DNA from: JANNSX01 sp041397825 | Lineage (GTDB): Bacteria; Pseudomonadota; Alphaproteobacteria; Rhizobiales; Hyphomicrobiaceae | Assembly (NCBI GenBank): GCA_041397825.1 | Contig: JAWKVX010000002.1 | Span: forward strand, 744,001 to 808,000 | Reading direction: 5' to 3' | Length of the DNA: 64,000 nucleotides | In this document: positions 34,680 to 44,015 of the stretch, one piece after another | Layout of the letters: each line of letters opens with the position of its first letter | Position numbering within the stretch: the stretch's first letter is position 1 | Notes under the pieces: model-generated | Told to the model about the DNA's origin: nothing | Databases searched by the model: none | The model's input: only the letters and a program-made list of their open reading frames with translations | Program-made: the position numbers and the translations under genes

Positions 34680-35063
34680 TCAGTAGCCCCAGTAGATCGT
34701 CGGATGGGTGGCGCTTGGGCGAATATGGCTCTGCCAGAGTCGGCTTTGCTGCTCCCATACCGCGTGGCGGCGAAAGACATCATAGGACCACGGCTGACGC
34801 GGAGCGGAGCCGGCCCAGGCGATTTTCGGGCAGTGGAGGCCGCGCCAATGCACGGAACCTTTGCTCCGGTGCTCGAGCCTGCAATGCGGCACCGCAAACG
34901 CCGTGGCATGCATGTGCCGGCTTTGCCTGTGATTTCTGATGTGGGCCGGCGCCGCGGCCGGGTTCGCCGTTTTGACGGCAATGATTTTCATGTCGGCGCT
35001 GGCTGGTGCGATGGGAGCAACGCAGATCGCGAGGGCGAGGCAGGCAAGTGTGGTGCGAAACAT
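34680..35063 (-). CDS. Small secreted protein, His/Cys-rich, function unknown
   Basis: The 127-residue protein has a clear signal peptide (FRTTLACLALAICVAPIAPA, cleaved near ASA). The mature part is unusually rich in His, Arg and Trp, with a His/Cys cluster about residues 40-85 (HIRNHRQSRHMHATAF, VPHCRLEHRSK, HWRGLHCPK). It resembles no family I recognise. The signal peptide is the main reason to accept it over overlapping frames. The His/Cys cluster could bind metal. It ends 3 bases from the converging cupin gene. Confidence 0.6.
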   Translation of the reverse strand: MFRTTLACLALAICVAPIAPASADMKIIAVKTANPAAAPAHIRNHRQSRHMHATAFAVPHCRLEHRSKGSVHWRGLHCPKIAWAGSAPRQPWSYDVFRRHAVWEQQSRLWQSHIRPSATHPTIYWGY

Positions 35064-35528
35064 GCCATGACTCCGTGATGCTTGGGTCGATCCAGGCTAG
35101 TCGGCCGTCGTCGCGGTTCATACTTCGGCGCGGAAATAGCGTTAATCGTGGAGACCGAGCTGGCGGCGGTGGGGCAAGACGGCGACGTTCGAATTCTCAA
35201 ACGCCGCCGTCCGGTGGTCCGGCGAGAATTGCGGGATCTCCTCGCCTTCACACGACAAGAATGACAGCGCGGGATCTCGAGACGCCGTCATCGCATCTCG
35301 CGCCGACGAGGGGTTGCGGGATCACTTTCCGCGCCGGCGCGCTAGCTCTGCAAAGGGCTATCGGTCCGCAGAGCCAACCGCAGGGTGCCGCAACACGGTG
35401 GGAATGCCAATACGCAATCACTCATGCGAGCCATGTAATTTGTATACGCCGGTTAATCTCGGATTGTGCATATTGTCCTTTTGGGTGAGGGGCGAGTCCG
35501 CGCGTCCATCGACGGCAGCGGCGACCTG
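35064..35528. other. Intergenic stretch without a supported gene; AT-rich patch
   Basis: About 465 bases between the small secreted protein and the SDH-protease gene, both on the minus strand. Several short open frames exist on the plus strand but none has a family-like sequence or ribosome-binding site. The part around 35400-35490 is noticeably AT-richer than its surroundings (TTTGTATACGCC, TGCATATTGTCC). It must include the secreted-protein promoter and may hold a small RNA or remnant gene; nothing specific is identified. Confidence 0.4.
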
Positions 35529-36353
35529 CTACCGCGTGCGACGCGGCAGATCGATGGGCAGATATTCGACTGCCGACGATTGTACCGGCTGCGGGTAAAA
35601 CTTCATCAGATCGAGCACTCGTTGCGGCATGCCGACGGTGACCGGCAGTCCTAGCGAGGCGGCCTCGGTGGCCGTCAGTGCGTAGTCGTGTGTCCAGTAG
35701 CCACCCGCGAGCTTCTCGGCCAGAGCCGTCGCTGAGGCCTCGTCCATGCGCGGCGTCATGATCTCGACGGCGCCACGTTTGACTTGAGCGAGCGCCTTCT
35801 CGCTCACGTCGGCGAGGACATGCGTCAGGTCGAAGACATGCTCGGCCGGCTTGGCATTGCGGGCGTGTACGATCGATGCAGCGGGAAGGCCCATGATCTG
35901 CGGATCGATCGGGCCGAGGACGGAAAACTCGCCGAGCACGATCTCATCGGCGGCGAGTGCGATGAGCGTGCCGCCGGACATGGCATACACCGGCACATAG
36001 ACCGTGACCTTCGCAGGATGCGCCTCGACGGCCCGGGCGATCTGCATGGCGGCGAGCACCAGGCCGCCCGGCGTATGCAGGATCAGGTCGATCGGCATGG
36101 AGGCCGGCGTCTCCTTGATGGCGGCAATGATCGTCTGCGCATCCTCGAGATCGATGTGGCGCGACACGCTCATGCCGAACAGGCTGCGCTTCTCCTGCCG
36201 GTGGATCATGGTGATGACGCGCGAGCCGTGCGCGAGCTCGATCCCCTTGATCGCCTGCTGGCGCTGCATCGCCAGCCAACGGCCCATGATGATGGGCTGC
36301 AGCGTCATGAGCATGATGACGACGAAGATGATGGTCGAGATATCGAAGGACAT
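35529..36353 (-). CDS. SDH family (ClpP-like) serine protease, membrane-anchored
   Basis: The 274-residue protein has an N-terminal hydrophobic helix (TIIFVVIMLMTLQPIIMG) and a ClpP/crotonase fold. Family features: DLILHTPGGLVLAAMQIAR, the nucleophile segment YVPVYAMSGGTLIALAADEI (Ser in MSGGT), VLGPIDPQI. It matches the PF01972 (SDH, serine dehydrogenase proteinase) group. It is likely an inner-membrane protease with unknown targets. It is 60 bases downstream of an M20-type peptidase but not clearly in an operon. Confidence 0.85.
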   Translation of the reverse strand: MSFDISTIIFVVIMLMTLQPIIMGRWLAMQRQQAIKGIELAHGSRVITMIHRQEKRSLFGMSVSRHIDLEDAQTIIAAIKETPASMPIDLILHTPGGLVLAAMQIARAVEAHPAKVTVYVPVYAMSGGTLIALAADEIVLGEFSVLGPIDPQIMGLPAASIVHARNAKPAEHVFDLTHVLADVSEKALAQVKRGAVEIMTPRMDEASATALAEKLAGGYWTHDYALTATEAASLGLPVTVGMPQRVLDLMKFYPQPVQSSAVEYLPIDLPRRTR

Positions 36354-36413
36354 GGCACCGTCCCCGGCTGCTGGCCGTTGGCTGTTGTGTTGGCCGTTGC
36401 CAGATCGTAGGCG

Positions 36414-37559
36414 CTACGGCCTCCGCTGGCAAAACCGGACCGCGGTCTCCGTCAGGATGTCGGCCAACGCCTCGACGCTGGCAATGTCGGCCCATTCTGA
36501 TGAGGCATGGAAGCCGCCGCCGGTGTGACCGAAGAGGATCGAGGGGATGCCTCGTGCATTGAAGAGGGCGCTGTCGGTCCAGCCGGCCGTGCCGACGCAT
36601 CTCGGCTTACGGCCGAGCCGGGCCTCGGCGGTCGCCTCGACGAGGCGCACGATCTCCGAAGGCCCCGGGTCGACCAACGGATCGCGGGCGAGGCCTTGCG
36701 TCAGGGTGGCCCTGAACAGCGGATCGGCGGCCCGGCATTGGGCGATTAAGGCTACCAACTGGTCCCGGACAGTCTCCGGCGTCTCGCCCGGAATGGTTCG
36801 GCGCTCGATCCGGATCGTGCAGGCGGCTGGATAGCTCGACATCTCCTCGCCACCCCGGATGATCGAGGCATGCACCGAGCCGGTACCGAGCCGCGGATAG
36901 CGTTCTCCCTCGAGAAGGCGCTGTGCATGCTCGTCGAGAGCGAGGAGGAAGCGACCGGCCTTGGCGATGGCATCGATCCCCTCCTCGGGTCGTGAGCCGT
37001 GGGCCGCCCGTCCCTCGACAGTGATGTCGAACCAGACGAAGCCCTTGTGCGTGACGATGAGCTCTAGATCGGTCGGCTCGGTGACGATGACGGCATCCGG
37101 GCGATAGTGGGCTGCCACCTCCTCGGAGCCGAGGCTGCCATTCTCCTCGTCGGCAACGCAGGCGACCAGGATGTCGCCGCAGAGCCCCTCAGTGGCCGCG
37201 CGATGGGCGGCGATCATCATGGCCGCCACGCCGGCCTTCATATCGCCGCTGCCACGACCCCAAACCCGCTCATGCTCGATCCTGGCGTCGAGCGCGTCAC
37301 CGTCGTAGCCGGCAATCGTCACCGTGTCGGTATGGCCGTTCAGCATCAAGGTCGGACCGCCGCCGGAGCCTCGGGCGATGCCGACGATGCTCGGCCGGCC
37401 GGGCGTCGTCTCGTGTCGGACGACCTCGAATCCGCGTCGGCCGAGCCAGTCGGCACAGAAGTCGGCGATCGCCGTCTCTCCGGCCGCTTCCGGCACCAGG
37501 TCCGGATTGACCGAGTTGATGCGAACGAGGTCGCGAAGCAGGTCGATGACCTCTGTCAT
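36414..37559 (-). CDS. M20 family metallo-deacylase (ArgE/DapE-type)
   Basis: The 381-residue protein is a dinuclear-zinc M20 hydrolase. Landmarks: MLNGHTDTVTIAG (first His and Asp), VWGRGSGDMKAGVAA (bridging Asp), VACVADEENGSLGSEEVA (catalytic and metal Glu), VTEPTDLELIVTHKG, and a C-terminal FGHTGGGFHASSEWA with a metal-binding His. Such enzymes remove acyl groups from amino acids or dipeptides. The ATG at 37559 has AGGAGT upstream; the upstream GTG overlaps that site. It is downstream of the acyltransferase gene. Confidence 0.9.
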   Translation of the reverse strand: MTEVIDLLRDLVRINSVNPDLVPEAAGETAIADFCADWLGRRGFEVVRHETTPGRPSIVGIARGSGGGPTLMLNGHTDTVTIAGYDGDALDARIEHERVWGRGSGDMKAGVAAMMIAAHRAATEGLCGDILVACVADEENGSLGSEEVAAHYRPDAVIVTEPTDLELIVTHKGFVWFDITVEGRAAHGSRPEEGIDAIAKAGRFLLALDEHAQRLLEGERYPRLGTGSVHASIIRGGEEMSSYPAACTIRIERRTIPGETPETVRDQLVALIAQCRAADPLFRATLTQGLARDPLVDPGPSEIVRLVEATAEARLGRKPRCVGTAGWTDSALFNARGIPSILFGHTGGGFHASSEWADIASVEALADILTETAVRFCQRRP

Positions 37560-37586
37560 GGGGCGGCACACTCCTGTTGCCGGGTT

Positions 37587-39578
37587 TCAAGGTGGGCTCG
37601 ATCCCGCCGAGAAGACGACGTCGATGAAGCTCGCATGAGCCGCCACGATGCTGGACCGAAGATGTCCGCTGTCCTTGTAGAGCAAGGTTCCATCATCGAG
37701 GCGGCCACGGCAAGAGGTCTCGTCGCACAGCCATTGCATGGGGTCGATCACGCCGGCTCCCGACGCCTTTGCGACCATCGTGAGCTCGGCACGGAGTGGC
37801 GCCAGCTGCTCGTCGACCTTGCCCCTTGAGAGCCCAGGCTCACGAATGCGCACGCGGCCGTCGACCGACCGCTTGACGATCGATTCCGGTGCGAAGGCCT
37901 TGGCGACCGGCATCGGCAGTACGAGCCAGACGGCCTTGCCGCGCCGGGCGAGGCCCTGGAGAGTGTCGGTCAACGAGCGTAGCGCGGCCTCACGGGCCGG
38001 GCGGCTCAAGGCGATGTCGCCATCATCCGGGCCGTCGAAGACGACGCCAGGCCTCTCGAAATAGCTTCGCCACGCCGCCGCAACGACGACCGCCTTGACA
38101 TCGTCCGCCTCTGCCCGTTCGAAGGCCCGGAGCATGAAATCGCGGCAGGCCTCGCCGGGGCGGCCGGCGCCGACGCCAAAGGCGCCGGGGACCGGCGGGC
38201 AGCCTCCCCAGGTCGCGAAGGAGACCGTCACGTCCGCGCGGTCCGCAACGATGCGTTTCACGCGCGGCCAGTACTGCTCCATGTTGCTGTCGCCGATGAA
38301 CAGGTAGCGCTGTGGTCCGCTGCCGTAGCTGTAGAGGGTGAGCCCCTCCCTCTCCTCCGCCGTGAGCCCGTTCGGGTGCTCCCAATCCTCGATGGCCCGG
38401 CCGATGTCGGCGTATTGAGGATCGCCCAGCCGTGGCGAGAGTCCTCCCCCGTAGGCCGCGAGACCGACGACGATGAAGAGGCTCGAGAGGGCCAGGAGGA
38501 GCAACGGTATGGCGCCTCCTCTGGCGTGGCGCAGCGGCCTCTCGACGAGGAGATACGTCGCAACGGAGAGCGCCAGAGCCAGTCCGACGGCGGCCAGCCG
38601 CCAGGATGGCCTACCGCCCGCATCGACGATGGTCAGATACGACAAGAGTGGCCAGTGCCAGAGGTAGAGCGGATAGCTGATGAGGCCGATGAAGACCGGT
38701 ATCGGGTGCGCCAGCAAGATCCGGTTGAAAGGGGTCTCCGGGCCGGCGGCGATGAGCAGGAGAGCGCCGAGACAGGGAAGGAGCGTGGCCGGACCCGGAT
38801 AGATCGTCTCGGCGTCCAGCAGGAAGATGCCGATCACCAGCAAACAGGCGCCAGCGAGCGCGGACAGCGTCGACAGTCGCGCGGTCAGGGCAGGAGAGAA
38901 GGTCGGCAGCCGGGGGCCGCGGGTTGCGCCTGGGACGGCCTGGAGGGAGGCGAGCAGGGCGCCGAGCGCCAGCTCCCAGAAGCGGTATTGAGGGAGATAG
39001 AAGGCCGCCGCACTGTTCTGCTTGGCCGTCGAGAGGCACAAGACGAGCGAGACGCCGGCCACCAGGAGGATGGCGGTCGACAGATGCCGCCAACGGATTG
39101 CCAGCATCAGTAGGATCGGCCAGACGAGATAGAACTGCTCCTCGATGGCGAGCGACCACAAATGGAGGAGTGGCTTGGCCCCGGCCTCCGTGTCGAAATA
39201 GCCCGCCTCGTGCCGGAAGACGATGTTGATCACATAGGCGGCGCCGGCGGCGAGATGCTTGCCGAGCGCCGCAAGCTCGTGCGGCAGGAGGTAGAACCAA
39301 CCGAGAGCGGCGGTGGCCGTCAGGACGACGAGCAGCGCCGGAAACAATCGCCGGATGCGCCGCGCATAGAAGCCGAGCAGGGAAATCTGTCCGGTCGCGC
39401 CCTCTCTGATCAGAATGGATGAGATCAGGTATCCCGATATGACGTAGAAGATGTCGACACCGACGAAGCCCCCGGGCGCATAGCCGGGCGAGGCATGATA
39501 GGCGACGACGCTCAAGACAGCGATGGCACGCAGTCCGTCGACGTCGGGCCGGTAGCTGAGAGGTGATCGGCCCGGCAT
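37587..39578 (-). CDS. OafA/YrhL-type acyltransferase 3 with C-terminal SGNH domain
   Basis: The 663-residue inner-membrane protein has about ten helices in the acyltransferase-3 part (residues 1-370), with RPDVDGLRAIAVLSVVAYHA (catalytic His) and YVISGYLISSILIREG, FYARRIRRLFPALL. The C-terminal half (about 400-660) is a soluble SGNH domain, with FIGDSNMEQYWPRVK (GDS nucleophile) and DTLQGLARRGKAVWLVL. The fusion class O-acetylates cell-surface polysaccharides or peptidoglycan. No surface-sugar cluster is adjacent. Confidence 0.92.
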   Translation of the reverse strand: MPGRSPLSYRPDVDGLRAIAVLSVVAYHASPGYAPGGFVGVDIFYVISGYLISSILIREGATGQISLLGFYARRIRRLFPALLVVLTATAALGWFYLLPHELAALGKHLAAGAAYVINIVFRHEAGYFDTEAGAKPLLHLWSLAIEEQFYLVWPILLMLAIRWRHLSTAILLVAGVSLVLCLSTAKQNSAAAFYLPQYRFWELALGALLASLQAVPGATRGPRLPTFSPALTARLSTLSALAGACLLVIGIFLLDAETIYPGPATLLPCLGALLLIAAGPETPFNRILLAHPIPVFIGLISYPLYLWHWPLLSYLTIVDAGGRPSWRLAAVGLALALSVATYLLVERPLRHARGGAIPLLLLALSSLFIVVGLAAYGGGLSPRLGDPQYADIGRAIEDWEHPNGLTAEEREGLTLYSYGSGPQRYLFIGDSNMEQYWPRVKRIVADRADVTVSFATWGGCPPVPGAFGVGAGRPGEACRDFMLRAFERAEADDVKAVVVAAAWRSYFERPGVVFDGPDDGDIALSRPAREAALRSLTDTLQGLARRGKAVWLVLPMPVAKAFAPESIVKRSVDGRVRIREPGLSRGKVDEQLAPLRAELTMVAKASGAGVIDPMQWLCDETSCRGRLDDGTLLYKDSGHLRSSIVAAHASFIDVVFSAGSSPP

Positions 39579-39647
39579 CGGCTCTCACGTATCGCAACGA
39601 TCTATCTGGGCAGACAGGACCTGGTGGCGGGTGGAACTGGGGGTCGC

Positions 39648-40703
39648 TCAGGCCAGCGCCTTGGCGGCATCCCGCGCGAAATAGGTGAGCATGCCGTCCG
39701 CCCCGGCCCGTTTGAAGGCCATCAGGCTCTCGAGCATGACCTTCTCGCGGTCGAGCCAGCCATTGCCGGCTGCGGCCATCAGCATCGCGTACTCGCCCGA
39801 GACCTGGTAGGCGAAGGTCGGGGCGCCGAACGTGTCTTTGACGCGCCGGACGATGTCGAGATAGGGCATGCCCGGCTTGACCATCACCATGTCGGCACCC
39901 TCGGCGAGATCGAGCGCCACCTCGCGGATCGCCTCATCGGAGTTGGCAGGGTCCATCTGGTAGGTGCGTTTGTCGCCCTTGAGGGCCGCCTTCGAGCCGA
40001 CCGCATCGCGGAAGGGGCCGTAGAAGGCCGAGGCGTATTTGGCGGCATAGGCCATGATCTGCGTGTCCGCGTGACCTTCGCGCTCGAGGGCCCGGCGGAT
40101 GACGCCGATGCGACCGTCCATCATGTCCGAAGGCGAGATGATGTCGGCCCCGGCCTCGACCTGGACGAGCGCCTGGCGCTCGAGCACGGCGAGCGTCGGG
40201 TCGTTGACGATCTGACCGTCCTCGAGGAGCCCATCGTGGCCGTGGCTGGTGTAGGGGTCGAGCGCCACATCGACCATGATGCCGATCTCGGGCGCCGCCT
40301 TCTTGATGGCGCGGCAGGCCTGGCAGACGAGGTTGTCCGGGTTCAGGGCCTCGCGTCCGTCATCGGTCTTGCGCCCGATCTCGGTGGCCGGGAAGAGCGC
40401 GACGACAGGTATGCCGAGCTTCGCCGCTTCCTCGGCTGCCGCCACGGCCAGATCGACCGACAGCCGCTCGATGCCGGGCATCGAGGCCACCGGCTCCCGC
40501 GTCTTCCTTCCATCGACGAGAAACAACGGCCAGATCAGGTCGCCACTGGTCAGCGTGCTCTCGCGCATCAGACGGCGCGACCAGTCGGCACGGCGGTTAC
40601 GGCGCATGCGGATGGCGGGGAATTGTCCGGGCGTGGCTGCGTCGATCTTGGGAGAGACCGTCGTTTCAGGCCCGTAGCCGCCCTTCGGCGTCTTCATGTC
40701 CAT
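39648..40703 (-). CDS. hemB: Delta-aminolevulinic acid dehydratase (porphobilinogen synthase)
   Basis: This 351-residue enzyme condenses two 5-aminolevulinates to porphobilinogen for haem, corrinoid and chlorophyll pathways. The Schiff-base Lys residues are in MAYAAKYASAFYGP and VMVKPGMPYLDIV. The metal site is Asp-rich (VDVALDPYTSHGHDGLLED) in place of the Cys-rich zinc site, so it is probably a Mg-dependent form, as in Pseudomonas and Bradyrhizobium. The start at 40703 has GGAG 7 bases upstream; the ATG at 40709 is too close to it. The gene lies alone. Confidence 0.95.
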   Translation of the reverse strand: MDMKTPKGGYGPETTVSPKIDAATPGQFPAIRMRRNRRADWSRRLMRESTLTSGDLIWPLFLVDGRKTREPVASMPGIERLSVDLAVAAAEEAAKLGIPVVALFPATEIGRKTDDGREALNPDNLVCQACRAIKKAAPEIGIMVDVALDPYTSHGHDGLLEDGQIVNDPTLAVLERQALVQVEAGADIISPSDMMDGRIGVIRRALEREGHADTQIMAYAAKYASAFYGPFRDAVGSKAALKGDKRTYQMDPANSDEAIREVALDLAEGADMVMVKPGMPYLDIVRRVKDTFGAPTFAYQVSGEYAMLMAAAGNGWLDREKVMLESLMAFKRAGADGMLTYFARDAAKALA

Positions 40704-40841
40704 GACCATGCTCCTCGGCGGCCACAGGTGGACCGCTCCGACGTAGAGTTCGAGAAGCGGACAATGTCCCAGGCGCGCATCGGAATTGCAAGACACGCTC
40801 CGACGCAGCGCCCTCTCCGGCGCGCGATCCGTCGGCCGGTC

Positions 40842-41459
40842 TCAGTGCAATATGACGGGCGGCAGGGCCGCTGCAAGATCGCGGATCGGCCAGCCATCGT
40901 GACCGGTGACTCTCTCGAAGTCTGACAGGCGGACCACGTCGAGGCACTCAATGCGTGTCGCAAGATCGCGTTCTCCGATCAGGCATTCGACCAGTGCGAG
41001 TGCCATGAAGCGGTAGCTTTCCGCCTGGTCGTCGGTGTGATCGACAACCAGGATCGCAAGCTCGATCCGGGCGCCGCTCGTTGCCATGACGAAGCGCGTT
41101 TCGTCGATGTTGAGCTCGGCGCCGTCGATCTCGATCGAGCGGAAGCCGTCGCAACTGCCCATGCGCGGCTTCAAGGGGATGACGCGCCAGTCGTCGAGCT
41201 TCGGCGCGGCTTTCATGAGCTCGAAGACGCTCCGGAAGGCGTGTGCGTCGCCCTCGGCCGTGATGATGAGCTCGGGCTGGTCGTCCTCGCCGAGCCCGAT
41301 GACCGGATGCAGGCGATGATCGTAGAGCTGCAGTTGCTGGCGGATGGACTCGACGACGGGAAAGATCTCGTCCGGCTCCTGGGCTTCGGACAACGCGTGC
41401 CTGAGCCGCTGCGCATTGCTGGCAAACCAGCACCAGAACTGGCACTCGTCGAGGCGCAT
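40842..41459 (-). CDS. Conserved hypothetical cytoplasmic protein
   Basis: The 205-residue acidic soluble protein has no signal or membrane segment. It starts MRLDECQFWCWFASNAQR at 41459. Blocks such as HRLHPVIGLGEDDQPELIIT and FELMKAAPKLDDWRVIPLKP are clean alpha/beta sequence. I do not recognise the family with certainty. It is 138 bases downstream in gene order from hemB's promoter side, pointing the same way, and diverges from the beta-helix gene. Function cannot be assigned. Confidence 0.65.
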   Translation of the reverse strand: MRLDECQFWCWFASNAQRLRHALSEAQEPDEIFPVVESIRQQLQLYDHRLHPVIGLGEDDQPELIITAEGDAHAFRSVFELMKAAPKLDDWRVIPLKPRMGSCDGFRSIEIDGAELNIDETRFVMATSGARIELAILVVDHTDDQAESYRFMALALVECLIGERDLATRIECLDVVRLSDFERVTGHDGWPIRDLAAALPPVILH

Positions 41460-41755
41460 GCCACTCTCCACCCGACGCCGGGTTCCCAACCGCCCGCGAC
41501 GGACCAACGGCACGGGCTCGATCTCGAAGTATGCCAGAGGCGTGTTAAACCGCGATTGAGTGGATCAAATGCATTTTAGTCGCTCTTTGAGAGAGGTTGA
41601 GCAACACAGTTACCCTGTCGGTTCGAAGTGTGTCGGCGGTCCAAGCCGCTGCCTGCCCTCCGGCATCGCGGAGGCTACAATGTTAGGCTTGCTGGACATT
41701 CGAATTCGCGCCAATCTTCCGCTCTCCGATGGTTCCCAACCGGGAGCGATGCCTC

Positions 41756-43885
41756 ATGCGACGTTTCCTGTGCACGACTGGCTTCGCGCTGGTCCTGCTC
41801 GCCGCCACTGCAGACAGGGTGGCGGCATGCCCGGGCCTCGGCACGTCCGGGCCCTCGGGCCCGGTCGTCACCGTCACGCCGGACGGTCGGCCGGGTTACC
41901 TGCCCGACTGCGCTTCGCCCCTGCCTTCGAAACGCTACGCCCAGGCGAGCTTCGACGATCTGGCACCGGGGACGACCGTGCAACTCCTGCCCTCGACACC
42001 AGGGCTCAAGGATGTCGCCTATTTCGAGGGGCAGATCCTGCTCAAGGATCTGGAGCGTGTTACGATCCGCGGTCTCGGCCGGCGGACAATCGTGCGCGGC
42101 CTCTCGCTCGACGGCGTTCGCGATTGCACTCCACCGCCCCTGACGTCGCGCGGTTGCAAGGGCGGCGTTACGGCAAGCGCCGAGGTCTCCCACTACGCCT
42201 CGCACAATCTCTTCGAGGCTTTGCTCGATGCCGGTCCGAACGGCACATCGGATGCAATCGAAGGCTACGGCAAGCCGCCCAAGAGCGACAAGCTAGACCA
42301 TGCGACATGCATCGACATCAAGCAATCGCACGACATCACCATCGAGGATGTCGATTTCGACTCTTGCTGGCTCGCTGCCATCCGCGTGAAAACGAGTCAC
42401 GCCATCACGCTCCGCCGCGCCTTCATCACCCGTGGCAGCTACGGCATGGTGGTTCGAGGCCGCAAACGCGGGCAACCGGCCGAGCGCCGGTCGAGCGATA
42501 TCACGGTCGAGGATTCGACCTGGGTCCAGGACACCACCGGCTACGAAGGCAACGATGCCCGGTTCGGAGCATGCAAGGCCGATCACCGATGGAAGAGCGG
42601 CTGTCCCGGCGACATGTGGCGAACCATCCCCTGGGGCTCGGTGCATCACGGCAGCTACGACCATTTCAATGGGGCACTGCTGACGACGTCGCATGTCGCG
42701 GGGCCGATCGTGTTCCGTCGCAACGCGATCTTCAACGCCTACAATGGCGTCCGCCTAACGGTTCGCCAGTGCTCGAACGCCATCAAGGACGGCGAGGGCG
42801 ACGCCGTCTGCGAGGACTACAGCCACGGCATCTGGATCTACGGCAATCGCTTCTCCTACATCCGCGACAATCCGGTCGAGCTCGAGGATTGGGCCGTCGA
42901 CGCCTTCGTCTACGACAACGAGTTTCACAACTCGCACGCCTGGCTGTCGCTCGACGGTGCCGGCGGCGGCCCGATCTACGCCTTTGCCAATCGTGGATGG
43001 TTCGACGACATGCCGGCCGTCAAGTGGTCAAGGAAGCTGATGGCGAGCGAGTGCACACGATTGACGGACTATGGGGACTTCTATGACAGCCGCTTCGATC
43101 GCCGGTTCGACTATAGCGAAGGCGGCTGGTACGAGGTCGGCATCGAGGAATACACCGACGATCCGCAGAAGCCGGTGCGCATGAATCCCGCCGAGATGGC
43201 CTGCCGGCGTGGCATGACCGGGCGCGTCATCAAGCTCGGAATGCCGGATGCCGATGCCAGTCCAGAGGCATTCGATCGCTATCCGTATCTGACGAAGGGG
43301 CCGCTCTACGTCTTCAACAACAGCTGGTATATCCGCGGTCCGGTCACCGGGATCGGCATGGCGAAGAACATCCGCCACTGGAACAATGCCATCTTGTTCT
43401 GCGAGCCGGGCGTCGAGGGCTACGATCCGGAACTCTGCAAGCCACCGCCCGATCCGGCGCGCGGCGATCCGCAATGCGGCGCGGAGTCGGGCTGGGGCCT
43501 GGCGCAGATGCCAGCGGAGGCAGGCGCGATCCCGTTCTTCACCTGCTTTCGCTGGTATCCGATCGATGGCAAGGGGCAGGAGATGCGAGACGGGCCGAAC
43601 GCTTTCGACTACGACATTTCGAACAACGGTTTTCCGCCATCGCTTCGAGCGTCCTATGGCATGAACGTGCACGGCCGGCATGCCGATCCGGGATTTAAGG
43701 CGCCGTCGCGCGGCGATCTCCGTCTGAAGCCGGGCGCTGCGGCGGCAACGTCCCCCTGTGTGGTGACGGCGGACGGGCAAGGCGCCCTCGGTTGTGCCAC
43801 GGATGCCTCGGGTGGCTTCGTCGGGGCCTATGCGCCGGATGGTACGCTGTTTGGCGGGCCGGCCGGGTTGAGGATCGTGCCCTAG
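41756..43885 (+). CDS. Secreted right-handed parallel beta-helix protein
   Basis: The 709-residue protein has a signal peptide (MRRFLCTTGFALVLLAATAD, cleaved near VAA). The mature part shows repeated beta-helix-type turns (SHDITIEDVDFDSCWLAAI, TSHAITLRRAFITRGSYGMV, NAIFNAYNGVRLTV, YGNRFSYIRDNPVELEDWAV), as in pectate-lyase-like folds. Many Cys residues suggest disulfides. It may act on or bind a polysaccharide; no catalytic set is evident. GGGAG lies upstream of the ATG. A TACAAT-like -10 is at 41676-41681 in the 296-base upstream gap, without a convincing -35. Confidence 0.78.
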   Translation: MRRFLCTTGFALVLLAATADRVAACPGLGTSGPSGPVVTVTPDGRPGYLPDCASPLPSKRYAQASFDDLAPGTTVQLLPSTPGLKDVAYFEGQILLKDLERVTIRGLGRRTIVRGLSLDGVRDCTPPPLTSRGCKGGVTASAEVSHYASHNLFEALLDAGPNGTSDAIEGYGKPPKSDKLDHATCIDIKQSHDITIEDVDFDSCWLAAIRVKTSHAITLRRAFITRGSYGMVVRGRKRGQPAERRSSDITVEDSTWVQDTTGYEGNDARFGACKADHRWKSGCPGDMWRTIPWGSVHHGSYDHFNGALLTTSHVAGPIVFRRNAIFNAYNGVRLTVRQCSNAIKDGEGDAVCEDYSHGIWIYGNRFSYIRDNPVELEDWAVDAFVYDNEFHNSHAWLSLDGAGGGPIYAFANRGWFDDMPAVKWSRKLMASECTRLTDYGDFYDSRFDRRFDYSEGGWYEVGIEEYTDDPQKPVRMNPAEMACRRGMTGRVIKLGMPDADASPEAFDRYPYLTKGPLYVFNNSWYIRGPVTGIGMAKNIRHWNNAILFCEPGVEGYDPELCKPPPDPARGDPQCGAESGWGLAQMPAEAGAIPFFTCFRWYPIDGKGQEMRDGPNAFDYDISNNGFPPSLRASYGMNVHGRHADPGFKAPSRGDLRLKPGAAAATSPCVVTADGQGALGCATDASGGFVGAYAPDGTLFGGPAGLRIVP

Positions 43886-44015
43886 CTCCAGTGTCCGATC
43901 TGGCAGCTTGCGCGCGTCCCGTGAACGCGTTCGGCGGGCTCGCCCGCTGTCATGACAGAATGACCGTGGCCCTCACAATTTGCCATGCTCCCGTTCCAGG
44001 GAATCGCCGTGCGGG

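Noticed and set aside
43947..43958. 12-base perfect palindrome CTGTCATGACAG between the beta-helix gene and ispA
   Set aside because: It lies between convergent gene ends, where an operator is unlikely; a single palindrome of this length can occur by chance.
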